NCBI GenBank assembly: GCA_038042195.1
Contig: JBBTET010000049.1
Coordinates: forward strand, 1-35,897
Origin: JACRIM01 sp038042195
GTDB lineage: Bacteria; Planctomycetota; Phycisphaerae; UBA1845; UTPLA1
Length of the DNA stretch: 35,897 bases
Reading direction: 5' to 3'
The notes beneath the pieces were generated by a model. That model ran no database searches. It saw nothing but the letters and a program-made list of their open reading frames with translations, and was not told where the DNA came from. A program made the position numbers and the translations under genes. Below, in pieces: positions 24,538 through 31,935 of this stretch. Position 1 is the stretch's first letter. Each line of letters opens with the position of its first letter.

Positions 24538-26859
24538 ATGTTCCGACGCTATCGCCGAGTCTGGGTGGTCTACAAGAAGGAACTGCTGGAGACGCTGCGC
24601 GATCGGCGAACGCTGATGGCGATGGTGGTGGTGCCCATCATTCTGTACCCGGCCCTCATGTTGATTCTCGTGGAAGCCCTTCGCAAGGAGACGGGGCGAC
24701 GGCAGGCGGAGCGATATCAGATCGTAGTGCCCGATGAGGCGCACAAGCAGTGGCTGACCGGTGTGCTTACACGAGACGAGCACGAACGCAAGGCGATTGA
24801 GACTGTTCGGAGTACGACATCGACGACTGCCGCGGACGCCGGCATGGACATGGCCGGCGGATTGCGAGCGACGTTGCGCGCCGAGCAACTCGACATCGCA
24901 GTGGCGAAGAAGGGGGAATCGCTTTGGAGGTTGATACAGGATCAATCGTATCACGTCGGCCTGTTGATCGCGCCTCCGCCCGATGCAAAACGAACTGACG
25001 ATGACGTAAACCACGTCGTACAGTTCATCTATCGCGACACCGACCCGCGCAGTGAATTCGTGCATGATCGACTCAATCGCATCTTCGGCGGCGAATCGGA
25101 ACGGATCATTCGGGCGCGGGTGACTAAAGCGACCGGCAACGCGGCCAGTCTTGAACCGATTTTGGCCAACAGCCTCTCGACGGCCAGTCCCTCGCAGCAA
25201 TACGCGAAGATTCTGGCCATGCTGGTGCCGTTCCTACTTGTCACGATGACGATCACGGGGGCGATGTACCCGGCAATTGACCTGACAGCAGGCGAACGAG
25301 AGCGTGGCACGCTGGAAACGCTGGCGGTGTCGCCGGTACCGGTGGGACAGATCGTCGCGGGGAAGTTCAGCGTGATCGTGACGATTGCGATGCTCAGCAC
25401 GGCCCTCAACCTGGGGTCGATGAGCGCCATGGTCTATTTCTCGAAGCTGGACCGAATCGTGTCGAGCGCCAACATGGCGCGGCAGCAGGAATCAGTGGCG
25501 GTGGAGCATTGGATCGAAAAGGGAGCGGGTGGACAGGGCGGCACGTTTTCGCAGAAGGACTATCTCGACCGACGCCGGGCTTTGGAGGTGGAGGCCAAGG
25601 AGAAGGTCGGCTTTCTCACAAAGGCCGCGCCGATCGTGCTGTTGGCGATGGTACCGTTTGCCGTGCTCGCGGGGGCGGTGATGCTGGCAGTGTGCAGCTT
25701 TGCGCGCACGTTCAAGGAAGCGCAGAATTACATGATGCCGGTGATGATGGGGGCGATTATCCCGGCGCTGGTCGTGTCGTACATGCCGACGATTCGACTG
25801 GAGGGCCTGATTCTGGTCATGCCGGTGGCGAATATCGTCGTGTTGATTCGCGAACTGTTCCTCGGTAATGCGAACGGCTCGGCGATGGGGATCTGCCTGC
25901 TATCGACTTGTTTCTACGCAATTGCGGCGGTAGTTGTCGCGGCGAAGCTGTATGGGCACGAGGCGGTGCTGTTCTCCGACGTGGGGAGTTACAAATCGCT
26001 CCTGCTTCGGCGGTTCATTCGGCCTCAGCCGCGACCGTGGCCGGCGCTGGTGTTGCTCACCGTGGCGATTCTGTTTCCGGCGTATTTCTATTGGCAGTCG
26101 TTCCTGGTGGACCCGAGCGAAGGGGCGTCGCGGTTTCGGGTCGTGTTGGGTTTGTCGCAGGTGCTTCTGCTGGCCGCGCCGCCGCTCATCCTGTCGTGGT
26201 ACTTGAAGCTGGATTTGCGGGAGACGTTTTCGCTTCGTGCGCCACGGTTTGTGCATCTCATGGGGGCGTTACTAATGGCGGTGTCCATCGTTCCAGTTGC
26301 GTCGATGGCAGGCCAGTGGATCGCGGGCTTGACACCGGCCTTGCGTCCCAGCGACGAGTTGTTCGAGAAGCAGGCGAGTTTACTGACGAGTGGTTCGCTG
26401 TGGACGATGCTGACGGCTTTTGCGTTGGTGCCGGCGGTGTGCGAGGAGTTGCTCTTCCGGGGATTTTTGATGGCGGGATTGCGCGGCCGCTTGTCCAATC
26501 GGTGGGTGGTGGTGGTGGTGGGATTGCTCTTTGGAGTCTTCCACATCTACATTGAAAAGATCCCCATCGTCAGCCTGCTTGGAATGGTGTTGACGCTGGC
26601 GTGTCTAAACAGCGGGTCGATCTTTGTGTCGATGATCGTTCACGTTGCGAACAACGGACTGGGATTGATGGCGACAAAGTCGGTGGCGCTTCAGCAGTTC
26701 TTCGGCCTTTCAGACAGCGCGGAAGCGATGGCGTTGGATTCGCGCACGCTGGTGTTTGTTGGGGTGTTCGTCGTGGGTCTGCTGCTCATCGCGTTGACAC
26801 CGCGAACGAAAGAAGCGGCCCCGCCAATTCTGGCAGGGCCGCATCACGTTTCAGCATAG
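24538..26859 (+). CDS. NatB-like ABC-2 permease fused to a CPBP intramembrane protease
   Basis: The 773-residue membrane protein has two parts. Residues 1 to ~480 form an ABC-2/NatB-type permease: cytosolic start YKKELLETLRDRRTLMAMVVVPIILYP, a large extracellular loop (about 45-210), the conserved ERERGTLETLAVSPV, then a helix bundle. Residues ~500-773 form a CPBP (CAAX-protease/bacteriocin-processing) intramembrane peptidase: Glu636-Glu637 in CEELLFRG, His669 in FGVFHI and His702 in MIVHVANN. These match the EExxxR, FxxxH and HxxxN motifs of active family members. The ATPase partner is 10 nt upstream. The fusion suggests coupled export and cleavage of a peptide or membrane protein substrate, but the substrate is not indicated. 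It converges on the next gene with an 11-nt gap. Confidence 0.9.
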   Translation: MFRRYRRVWVVYKKELLETLRDRRTLMAMVVVPIILYPALMLILVEALRKETGRRQAERYQIVVPDEAHKQWLTGVLTRDEHERKAIETVRSTTSTTAADAGMDMAGGLRATLRAEQLDIAVAKKGESLWRLIQDQSYHVGLLIAPPPDAKRTDDDVNHVVQFIYRDTDPRSEFVHDRLNRIFGGESERIIRARVTKATGNAASLEPILANSLSTASPSQQYAKILAMLVPFLLVTMTITGAMYPAIDLTAGERERGTLETLAVSPVPVGQIVAGKFSVIVTIAMLSTALNLGSMSAMVYFSKLDRIVSSANMARQQESVAVEHWIEKGAGGQGGTFSQKDYLDRRRALEVEAKEKVGFLTKAAPIVLLAMVPFAVLAGAVMLAVCSFARTFKEAQNYMMPVMMGAIIPALVVSYMPTIRLEGLILVMPVANIVVLIRELFLGNANGSAMGICLLSTCFYAIAAVVVAAKLYGHEAVLFSDVGSYKSLLLRRFIRPQPRPWPALVLLTVAILFPAYFYWQSFLVDPSEGASRFRVVLGLSQVLLLAAPPLILSWYLKLDLRETFSLRAPRFVHLMGALLMAVSIVPVASMAGQWIAGLTPALRPSDELFEKQASLLTSGSLWTMLTAFALVPAVCEELLFRGFLMAGLRGRLSNRWVVVVVGLLFGVFHIYIEKIPIVSLLGMVLTLACLNSGSIFVSMIVHVANNGLGLMATKSVALQQFFGLSDSAEAMALDSRTLVFVGVFVVGLLLIALTPRTKEAAPPILAGPHHVSA

Positions 26860-26870
26860 TTGGTGTTGGG

Positions 26871-27455
26871 TTACGAAATCGGCGTGGTCGTGCCGGTGCC
26901 GGTCGTGGCGGGGTTGATGATAGTGGGAGTTCCGCCGGTTCCAGTTCCAATTCCGGAAAGCACTCCGAGACCGGTGTTGACTGTGTTGATGAGGTCATTA
27001 ATGACCGCAAGCACTTCCTCGGAAATCGCCTGAGCCGTGTCGCGGAAGAAGTTCGGTTCCACCACTGGTCCCGTACCGGCAAGTTCGACTGTTCCGTTTT
27101 GCAGTGCAATCGCCTGTTGAATGAACAGACCCGGACGGCGTGCACCCAGCGCGCCGCCACTCGTGGTGGTGAATTGATTGCCGATGATGCCCGGGGCCGT
27201 CGTGGACGTTCCGGTGGTCGTGCCGCCGGTCGTTGTTCCGCCGGTGGTCGTGCCACCCGTCGTGGTTCCCCCGGTTGTCGTGCCTGTGAGTCCACCCAGT
27301 CCACTCAATGCGCCAAGTCCACCAAGGCTCTGGAGGATTGCGTTAATGTCGATCTGTTGCGTCTGTGTCGTGGTTGTTTGGGCAATAGCAGGTGTGGCTG
27401 CCAGCGCAATTCCAATAATGAATGCTGCATGAAAAAGCATCGTTCGACGGGTCAT
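26871..27455 (-). CDS. secreted low-complexity Gly/Thr-repeat protein
   Basis: The 194-residue protein has a clear signal peptide (about residues 1-25, ending TPAIAQ) and a GGAG before the ATG at 27455. After a Thr/Gln stretch and a Gly/Leu segment come five tandem GTTTG pentapeptides (about residues 57-82), encoded by 15-bp DNA repeats near 27215-27290. A more ordinary segment follows (IGNQFTTTSGGALGARRPGLFIQQAIALQ), then another Gly/Thr-rich tail. No enzyme or binding domain is recognised. The repeat could act as a flexible spacer in an exported protein. A perfect TATAAT box on this strand lies at 27515-27510. Confidence 0.75.
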   Translation of the reverse strand: MTRRTMLFHAAFIIGIALAATPAIAQTTTTQTQQIDINAILQSLGGLGALSGLGGLTGTTTGGTTTGGTTTGGTTTGGTTTGTSTTAPGIIGNQFTTTSGGALGARRPGLFIQQAIALQNGTVELAGTGPVVEPNFFRDTAQAISEEVLAVINDLINTVNTGLGVLSGIGTGTGGTPTIINPATTGTGTTTPIS

Positions 27456-27509
27456 ATTCGAGTCTCCATGTCGCCGCTCGGGAATCCCCCCGGCTTAGCG
27501 TGTCTAGTC

Positions 27510-27515
27510 ATTATA
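27510..27515 (-). promoter_or_regulatory. -10 box for the Gly/Thr-repeat protein
   Basis: A perfect TATAAT lies about 55 nt upstream of the ATG at 27455. A matching -35 is not evident. The rest of the 294-nt gap (27456-27749) shows no gene or strong structure. Confidence 0.4.
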
Positions 27516-27749
27516 CCGGGCCTGGGTCGCCGGGTTGCGAATATCTGCTGAGGCCGGCTGTAACGGGGTATCGGATCAGTATGGGGTGCGGCCTGAGTGT
27601 CTTGGGAGGTCCGTGCCGTTTTCTGAGCTAAGCCCCGATAAGCGACTGGGTATGAGTAGGCATTGGGCGGTTATTGCGCTATTAGAACTGCATGACAAAT
27701 ACGAGAGTACGCGTAAGAGATTGTGATTCTACAGATGCACAACGTTACG

Positions 27750-28127
27750 TCATTTCTTGGCCGGTGCCGCGCTGGGGGTTGCCGGCTCCAGCGGTCCGGC
27801 GGAAACGACCCTGCCAATGGCGGAGCGGGTGAAGGTGATCTTGGTGTTGCTCGACTCATCGACCTTCAGCACGACCTCGTCGTCTTTGACGCTTTGCACG
27901 ACGCCGAGGATGCCGCTGACAGTGAGCACCCGGTCATTCTTCTTAACGGCCTTGAGCATTTCTTCGCGACGCTTGCGCTCCTTGTTCTGCGGGCGCATGA
28001 GAATGAAGTAAAAGATCAACCCCATGAGCAGGATGGGGGTCAACAATTGCGTCATGCCGGGAGGCGTTGCCTGGCCCTTGGGCTGACTCGTGGCCGCTTG
28101 GGCGAGAAGGGATAAAACGTCGGTCAT
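27750..28127 (-). CDS. yajC: Sec translocon accessory subunit YajC
   Basis: The 125-residue protein has one transmembrane helix (LLTPILLMGLIFYFILMRP, about residues 27-45). The conserved YajC cytoplasmic block follows: RPQNKERKRREEMLKAVKKNDRVLTVSGILG, then VVLKVDESSNTKITFTRSAIGRVV. YajC associates with SecDF and supports Sec-dependent export. The C-terminus has an Ala/Pro-rich tail. Its ATG overlaps the tgt stop by ATGA (28124-28127), the classic tgt-yajC pairing seen in many bacteria, where secD and secF often follow; here they do not. Confidence 0.95.
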   Translation of the reverse strand: MTDVLSLLAQAATSQPKGQATPPGMTQLLTPILLMGLIFYFILMRPQNKERKRREEMLKAVKKNDRVLTVSGILGVVQSVKDDEVVLKVDESSNTKITFTRSAIGRVVSAGPLEPATPSAAPAKK

Positions 28128-29251
28128 TCGGGTTCCTCGGGTTTTTTCGCGGCGGCCTCGGCTTCGGAAAGAAGCTGCGCCAGTCGGCTCTGCTCGATGG
28201 CGAGCCGAATCCGCGACATCCAGCGGTGATAGTAGGCGATGTTGTGGATGGACACCAGTATCGGGCCGAGCATCTCGTCTGCGAGAAACAGGTGCCGCAG
28301 GTAGGCCCGCGAGAAGTTTTCACAAGCGGTGCAATCGCATCCTTCTTCAAGCGGGCGTGGATCGGTCTTATGCTTTGCGTTTCGCATGCGAAGGACGCCC
28401 GTGCCAGTGAACGCAAATGAGTTCCGACCGTTGCGCGTCGGCAGCACGCAGTCAAACATATCAACACCCGCTGCGACAGCGCGAATCAGGTCGAGCGGTC
28501 TGCCCACTCCCATAAGATAGCGTGGGCGATCCTGGGGCATGCGATGGGCGAATTCGTTCAGGAATGTTGCCATTTCGTCGGGATGCTCGCCAACGGACAG
28601 TCCACCGATGGCATACCCGGGGAAGCCGATCTCAACGAGCGCATTGAGGCAGCGCGTGCGTAGCTCAACATCCAAGCCGCCTTGAATGATGCCGAACAGT
28701 GCCTGATCGTCGCGCGTCTGGGCTTGTTTGCACGCAGCGGCCCAACGGATGGTGCGATTCACCGCTTGAACGAGGGCCTCCGGTGTGGCCGGTAGGGCGG
28801 GGCACTGATCGAAGGCCATGATGATGTCCGCGCCGAGCTTCTGTTGAATTTCAACCGCGCCGGCCGGGTTGAGCCGCATCACGGCACCGTCAATGTGCGA
28901 TTTGAAGGTGACACCGTCGTCGTCGATGCTGTTGAGCGTGGCAAGGCTGAAAACCTGAAAGCCGCCGCTATCGGTGAGGATGGGACCGTCCCACGCCATG
29001 AAACCGTGCAGGCCGCCCATCTCAGCAACAATGTCTGCGCCGGGGCGAAGGGCGAGGTGGTAGGTGTTGGCCAGCAGGATCGTGGTGCCGACGCGGCGCA
29101 ATTGGTCGGGCGTGATTCCCTTGACGGTGGCCCGCGTGCCGACGGGCATGAAGACGGGAGTTTGGATATCACCGTGCGGCGTCTTCAAACAACCGCGCCG
29201 GGCGCGTGTGTGTGAATCGCGGGATAAGATATCATATGGGAACTGTGTCAC
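28124..29251 (-). CDS. tgt: queuine/preQ1 tRNA-guanine transglycosylase
   Basis: Tgt exchanges guanine for preQ1 at position 34 of tRNAs with GUN anticodons. The 375-residue product shows TPVFMPVGTRATVKG, the active-site loop DSGGFQVFSL, GGLSVGEHPDEM, and the zinc site CDCTACENFSRAYLRH with a distant His in SIHNIAYYH. The start is placed at GTG 29251 (TQFPYDILSR) because a GAGG sits about 7 nt upstream and the length then matches the family. A GTG at 29320 would extend the protein by 23 unlike residues and lacks a ribosome-binding site. It is first in an operon with yajC and is divergent from the DksA-like gene. Confidence 0.95.
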   Translation of the reverse strand: MTQFPYDILSRDSHTRARRGCLKTPHGDIQTPVFMPVGTRATVKGITPDQLRRVGTTILLANTYHLALRPGADIVAEMGGLHGFMAWDGPILTDSGGFQVFSLATLNSIDDDGVTFKSHIDGAVMRLNPAGAVEIQQKLGADIIMAFDQCPALPATPEALVQAVNRTIRWAAACKQAQTRDDQALFGIIQGGLDVELRTRCLNALVEIGFPGYAIGGLSVGEHPDEMATFLNEFAHRMPQDRPRYLMGVGRPLDLIRAVAAGVDMFDCVLPTRNGRNSFAFTGTGVLRMRNAKHKTDPRPLEEGCDCTACENFSRAYLRHLFLADEMLGPILVSIHNIAYYHRWMSRIRLAIEQSRLAQLLSEAEAAAKKPEEPE

Positions 29252-29423
29252 GCGCAGCCTCGGTTGTTTCTGACTCGCGGGGATGATGGCGGGCGACACG
29301 GCGCGAGTCAACCACTCCACAAAGCAATAGATGCGATAGAATGTGACATCTCATTGGCACATACTGGAACGGAGACTGGGCCTCGGCCTGTGTTTTTCGG
29401 TCGTGAATCGGGTGTGCCCCGGC

Positions 29424-29453
29424 TTGACACCGCGCCACGCGGAATCCTATAGT
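29424..29453 (+). promoter_or_regulatory. strong sigma70-type promoter
   Basis: A perfect TTGACA (29424-29429), an 18-nt spacer and TATAGT (29448-29453) lie about 65 nt before the TTG start at 29519. It probably drives the DksA-like, lspA and transglutaminase-like genes. Confidence 0.7.
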
Positions 29454-29518
29454 AAGACGGTTCGGGACGCCCACCCACGGGGGATTTCATTCAGGGCCAA
29501 ACAGGCGGAGGGATCGGA

Positions 29519-30088
29519 TTGAAGAAGCAGCGCCCAGCAGGCAACGGCAGATTATCGCCCAAGTCTCAGACCCACGGCGGCAACGGAACATCGGGGAACG
29601 GCACGTCCGGAGAAAACGGCACGTCGCATCGACGGACCATCGGCTCCAATGGGAACGGCACGCACGGTGCTGAAGAAGCGCCGCCGTTACCACGCACGAC
29701 TCTCAGCGAGATTGAGCTGGAGAAGTTTCGCGGGATGCTCTTGTCGAAGCGGAAGGAGCTGGTCGGCGATGTCGAACACATGGAGAACGAGGCTCTCGGT
29801 AAGAATCGTTCTGATGCAGCCGGCGACCTGTCGCTGATGCCAATTCACATGGCCGACATCGGAACGGATAACTACGAACAGGAGTTCACCCTGGGGTTGG
29901 TGGCCAACGAGCGCGATGTGGTGAAAGAAATCGACGCGGCCCTGCTGCGGATTGAGCAGGGCACCTTCGGCATCTGCCTCGCCACGCACAAACCCATCGC
30001 CAAGACCCGACTGCAAATCAAGCCCTGGGCCACGCATTGCGTCGAGTATGAGCGCGCCCAGGAATCCAACGGCAAGCGACGAATCTGA
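29519..30088 (+). CDS. DksA/TraR-family protein with incomplete zinc finger
   Basis: The 189-residue protein starts at TTG 29519, 6 nt after GGAGGG (29507-29512). Residues 1 to ~60 are an unusual Asn/Gly/Thr/Ser-rich disordered segment with repeated GNGTSG units. From about 60 the DksA pattern appears: a coiled-coil pair (ELEKFRGMLLSKRKELVGDVEHM and FTLGLVANERDVVKEIDAALLRIEQG), then the zinc-finger region GICLATHKPIAKTRLQI...HCVEYE. Only Cys153 and Cys174 of the four zinc ligands remain; the second of each pair is Thr156 and Tyr177. DksA-type proteins bind the RNA polymerase secondary channel and act with ppGpp. Cysteine-poor DksA variants are known. The 111-nt gap to lspA shows no terminator, so lspA is probably co-transcribed. 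Confidence 0.85.
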   Translation: MKKQRPAGNGRLSPKSQTHGGNGTSGNGTSGENGTSHRRTIGSNGNGTHGAEEAPPLPRTTLSEIELEKFRGMLLSKRKELVGDVEHMENEALGKNRSDAAGDLSLMPIHMADIGTDNYEQEFTLGLVANERDVVKEIDAALLRIEQGTFGICLATHKPIAKTRLQIKPWATHCVEYERAQESNGKRRI

Positions 30089-30199
30089 GTCGTGGCGTCG
30101 TGCCGCGAGAGATCGTTGCGAATGTGCCGATCTATCTTTGAGGCGATCCCGGTATATCATCTCGCCAAACGTAGATCCATAGGACCTCTCGCAATCGCC

Positions 30200-30946
30200 A
30201 TGACCACCCCAGAGACGATGAGTACCTCCCAAGATGTCCCGCAGCAGGCGACCGCACGCATGGAGCCGTGGGCGCTGAGTCACTGGCCGAGTCACTTTCG
30301 ACTTTGGAGCGTGACGGTGTTGGGGTTGGTCGTGGATCTCTGGTCGAAGGAATGGGCGTTTCAAACGTTGCGACCCGGCGAATCCAAGGAGCTGGTGTCG
30401 AATCTTTGCAGCTTGCAGGTCTCGCTGAATCCCGGAGCACTGTTTGGCATCGGGGCGGGGTTCGCACCGGTGTTTGTCGGGGCGTCGGTTCTCGCGCTGA
30501 TGTTCGTGCTCTATCTTTTTGCGCATTCGACTGCCTCCCGGCGATCCATGCACATCGCTCTCGGTCTGGTGCTTTCCGGGGCCATCGGCAATCTATACGA
30601 CCGCACTACGCAATCGGCCCATGTCCTGCACTTTGCGCACGGTGGTCGCTTCATTGGGAGCCTCGTGGATGAAAACGACCAATCCATCACGCTGGGCGAT
30701 TTTCCCTCCGGGGCGCGGCCGCAGGTGTTCATGAGAAGCAGTTTGGCCAGCAACAAGATTGAGCCGGTGGTCCGCGACTTTATCAAGATCGAAGCGAAGG
30801 TCGGCTCGTTTTCCCTATGGCCGTGGATTTTTAACGTTGCTGACGCACTGCTGGTCGTGGGCGTGGGGTTGTTGCTAATCAACTTCTGGTCGGACCGCCA
30901 TGACGATGACAAATCAAGCCTGCCCGCCGATCTTGTCGGCGCGTAA
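30200..30946 (+). CDS. lspA: lipoprotein signal peptidase II with an inserted loop
   Basis: LspA cleaves signal peptides of diacylglyceryl-modified prolipoproteins in the inner membrane. Motifs: LNPGALFGIG, GAIGNLYDR with catalytic Asp134, and FNVADALLVVGVG with catalytic Asp215. Four hydrophobic helices are visible. The catalytic aspartates are normally about 20 residues apart; here 81, because roughly 50 extra residues (about 136-188, containing SITLGDFPSGARPQ) lie between NLYDR and the VRDF segment. The product is therefore 248 residues rather than about 165. Start: ATG 30200, with an in-frame ATG at 30218 as alternative; neither has a strong ribosome-binding site. It overlaps the following gene by 47 nt. 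Confidence 0.92.
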   Translation: MTTPETMSTSQDVPQQATARMEPWALSHWPSHFRLWSVTVLGLVVDLWSKEWAFQTLRPGESKELVSNLCSLQVSLNPGALFGIGAGFAPVFVGASVLALMFVLYLFAHSTASRRSMHIALGLVLSGAIGNLYDRTTQSAHVLHFAHGGRFIGSLVDENDQSITLGDFPSGARPQVFMRSSLASNKIEPVVRDFIKIEAKVGSFSLWPWIFNVADALLVVGVGLLLINFWSDRHDDDKSSLPADLVGA

Positions 30947-31853
30947 GCGCGGGCGTTGGTCGCGTTGGTATGTTCGCATCCCATCGAAGGTCGCTATCTT
31001 TCTGTGCGTCGTGCTCTTCGTTTGCTTTCCTTACCCGAAGCAATTGATTCGCAATGTGGAACACCTGCGCAACATGCAGGCGATGATCGAACCCAATGCG
31101 CCGGAACTTGTGCCGTGGGAGGCGGAACTGCGAAAGCGGCTTGCCCGTCGTGCATCTTCACAACCGAATGAGCCGCATATCGCGCCACGAGGCGTCCAAC
31201 AGGAGGTCGAACGATTCGTACTGGAGAAGGTGATGTACGAATGGGATTGGAACCTCTGGGGATCGGCCGACTACATGCCCACGGTGCATGAGATGTTTGA
31301 GAAAGCAAAGGAGTTCGGGGGACAGGTGAAAGAGGATTGCGACGGGAGGGCCGTGATGGCGGCATCGTTGTTACGGCGACTGGGCTATCAGGCCACGATG
31401 GTCACGGACTTGCGACACGTGTGGGTGACGACGCCGGAAGGAGAGTGGATGGGGCCGGGGGGTGAAAAGACGATGGTGGCAACATCGCAAGGGACGCAGG
31501 TGAATTGGGGATCGGCGGCGAGCAACTTCGCAATTGGTTTGTCCTACGGCATTGCAGTGTTTCCGTTCACGCGGGAGTTCATCATCCTCGTAACGCTATT
31601 TGTACTGCTGCTTCGAGGCTGGTCACATTGGGGCTGGGCGTTGGCGGGCTTGGTGTTCATGGTGCAAGGGCTGTTGTTCATGCGGCTGGGCTTCTTCGCG
31701 CCGGCGGCTGTGGCGAGAGAGGTCAGTTCGTGGCCGACGTGGGTGGGTCTGTTTCACGTCGTAGGGGCTGTTGGTTCGTTGTGCATTGCGGATCGTGTCG
31801 GGAAGTTGAAGAAGTCCCTCAAAATCATTGAGTCGCTCAGTGCGAATCGCTAG
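30900..31853 (+). CDS. transglutaminase-like membrane protein
   Basis: The 317-residue protein has an N-terminal helix (VAIFLCVVLFVCFPY, about 31-45). A soluble segment carries a papain-like motif: EDCDGRAVMAASLLRRLGY with Cys147, then LRHVWVTTPEGEW with His173. Three or four C-terminal helices follow, for example FIILVTLFVLLLRG and WALAGLVFMVQGLLFM. Bacterial transglutaminase-like Cys/His proteins act as proteases, amidases or cross-linkers. The third residue (Asp/Asn) of the triad is not clear. Its start overlaps lspA by 47 nt; no better in-frame start with a ribosome-binding site was found. Role unknown; the linkage to lspA suggests cell-envelope work. Confidence 0.7.
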   Translation: MTMTNQACPPILSARKRGRWSRWYVRIPSKVAIFLCVVLFVCFPYPKQLIRNVEHLRNMQAMIEPNAPELVPWEAELRKRLARRASSQPNEPHIAPRGVQQEVERFVLEKVMYEWDWNLWGSADYMPTVHEMFEKAKEFGGQVKEDCDGRAVMAASLLRRLGYQATMVTDLRHVWVTTPEGEWMGPGGEKTMVATSQGTQVNWGSAASNFAIGLSYGIAVFPFTREFIILVTLFVLLLRGWSHWGWALAGLVFMVQGLLFMRLGFFAPAAVAREVSSWPTWVGLFHVVGAVGSLCIADRVGKLKKSLKIIESLSANR

Positions 31854-31935
31854 ACTGGGTCGGTACGGTGTCGCTCGTGTTGGAGGTTTTCTCTCGGCGC
31901 GCGAAGCCGAGCAGGGGCATGAAAAGGGAATCTCC

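Noticed and set aside
27215..27290. CRISPR-like array.
   Set aside because: Units are contiguous 15-bp coding repeats (GTTTG) without spacers.
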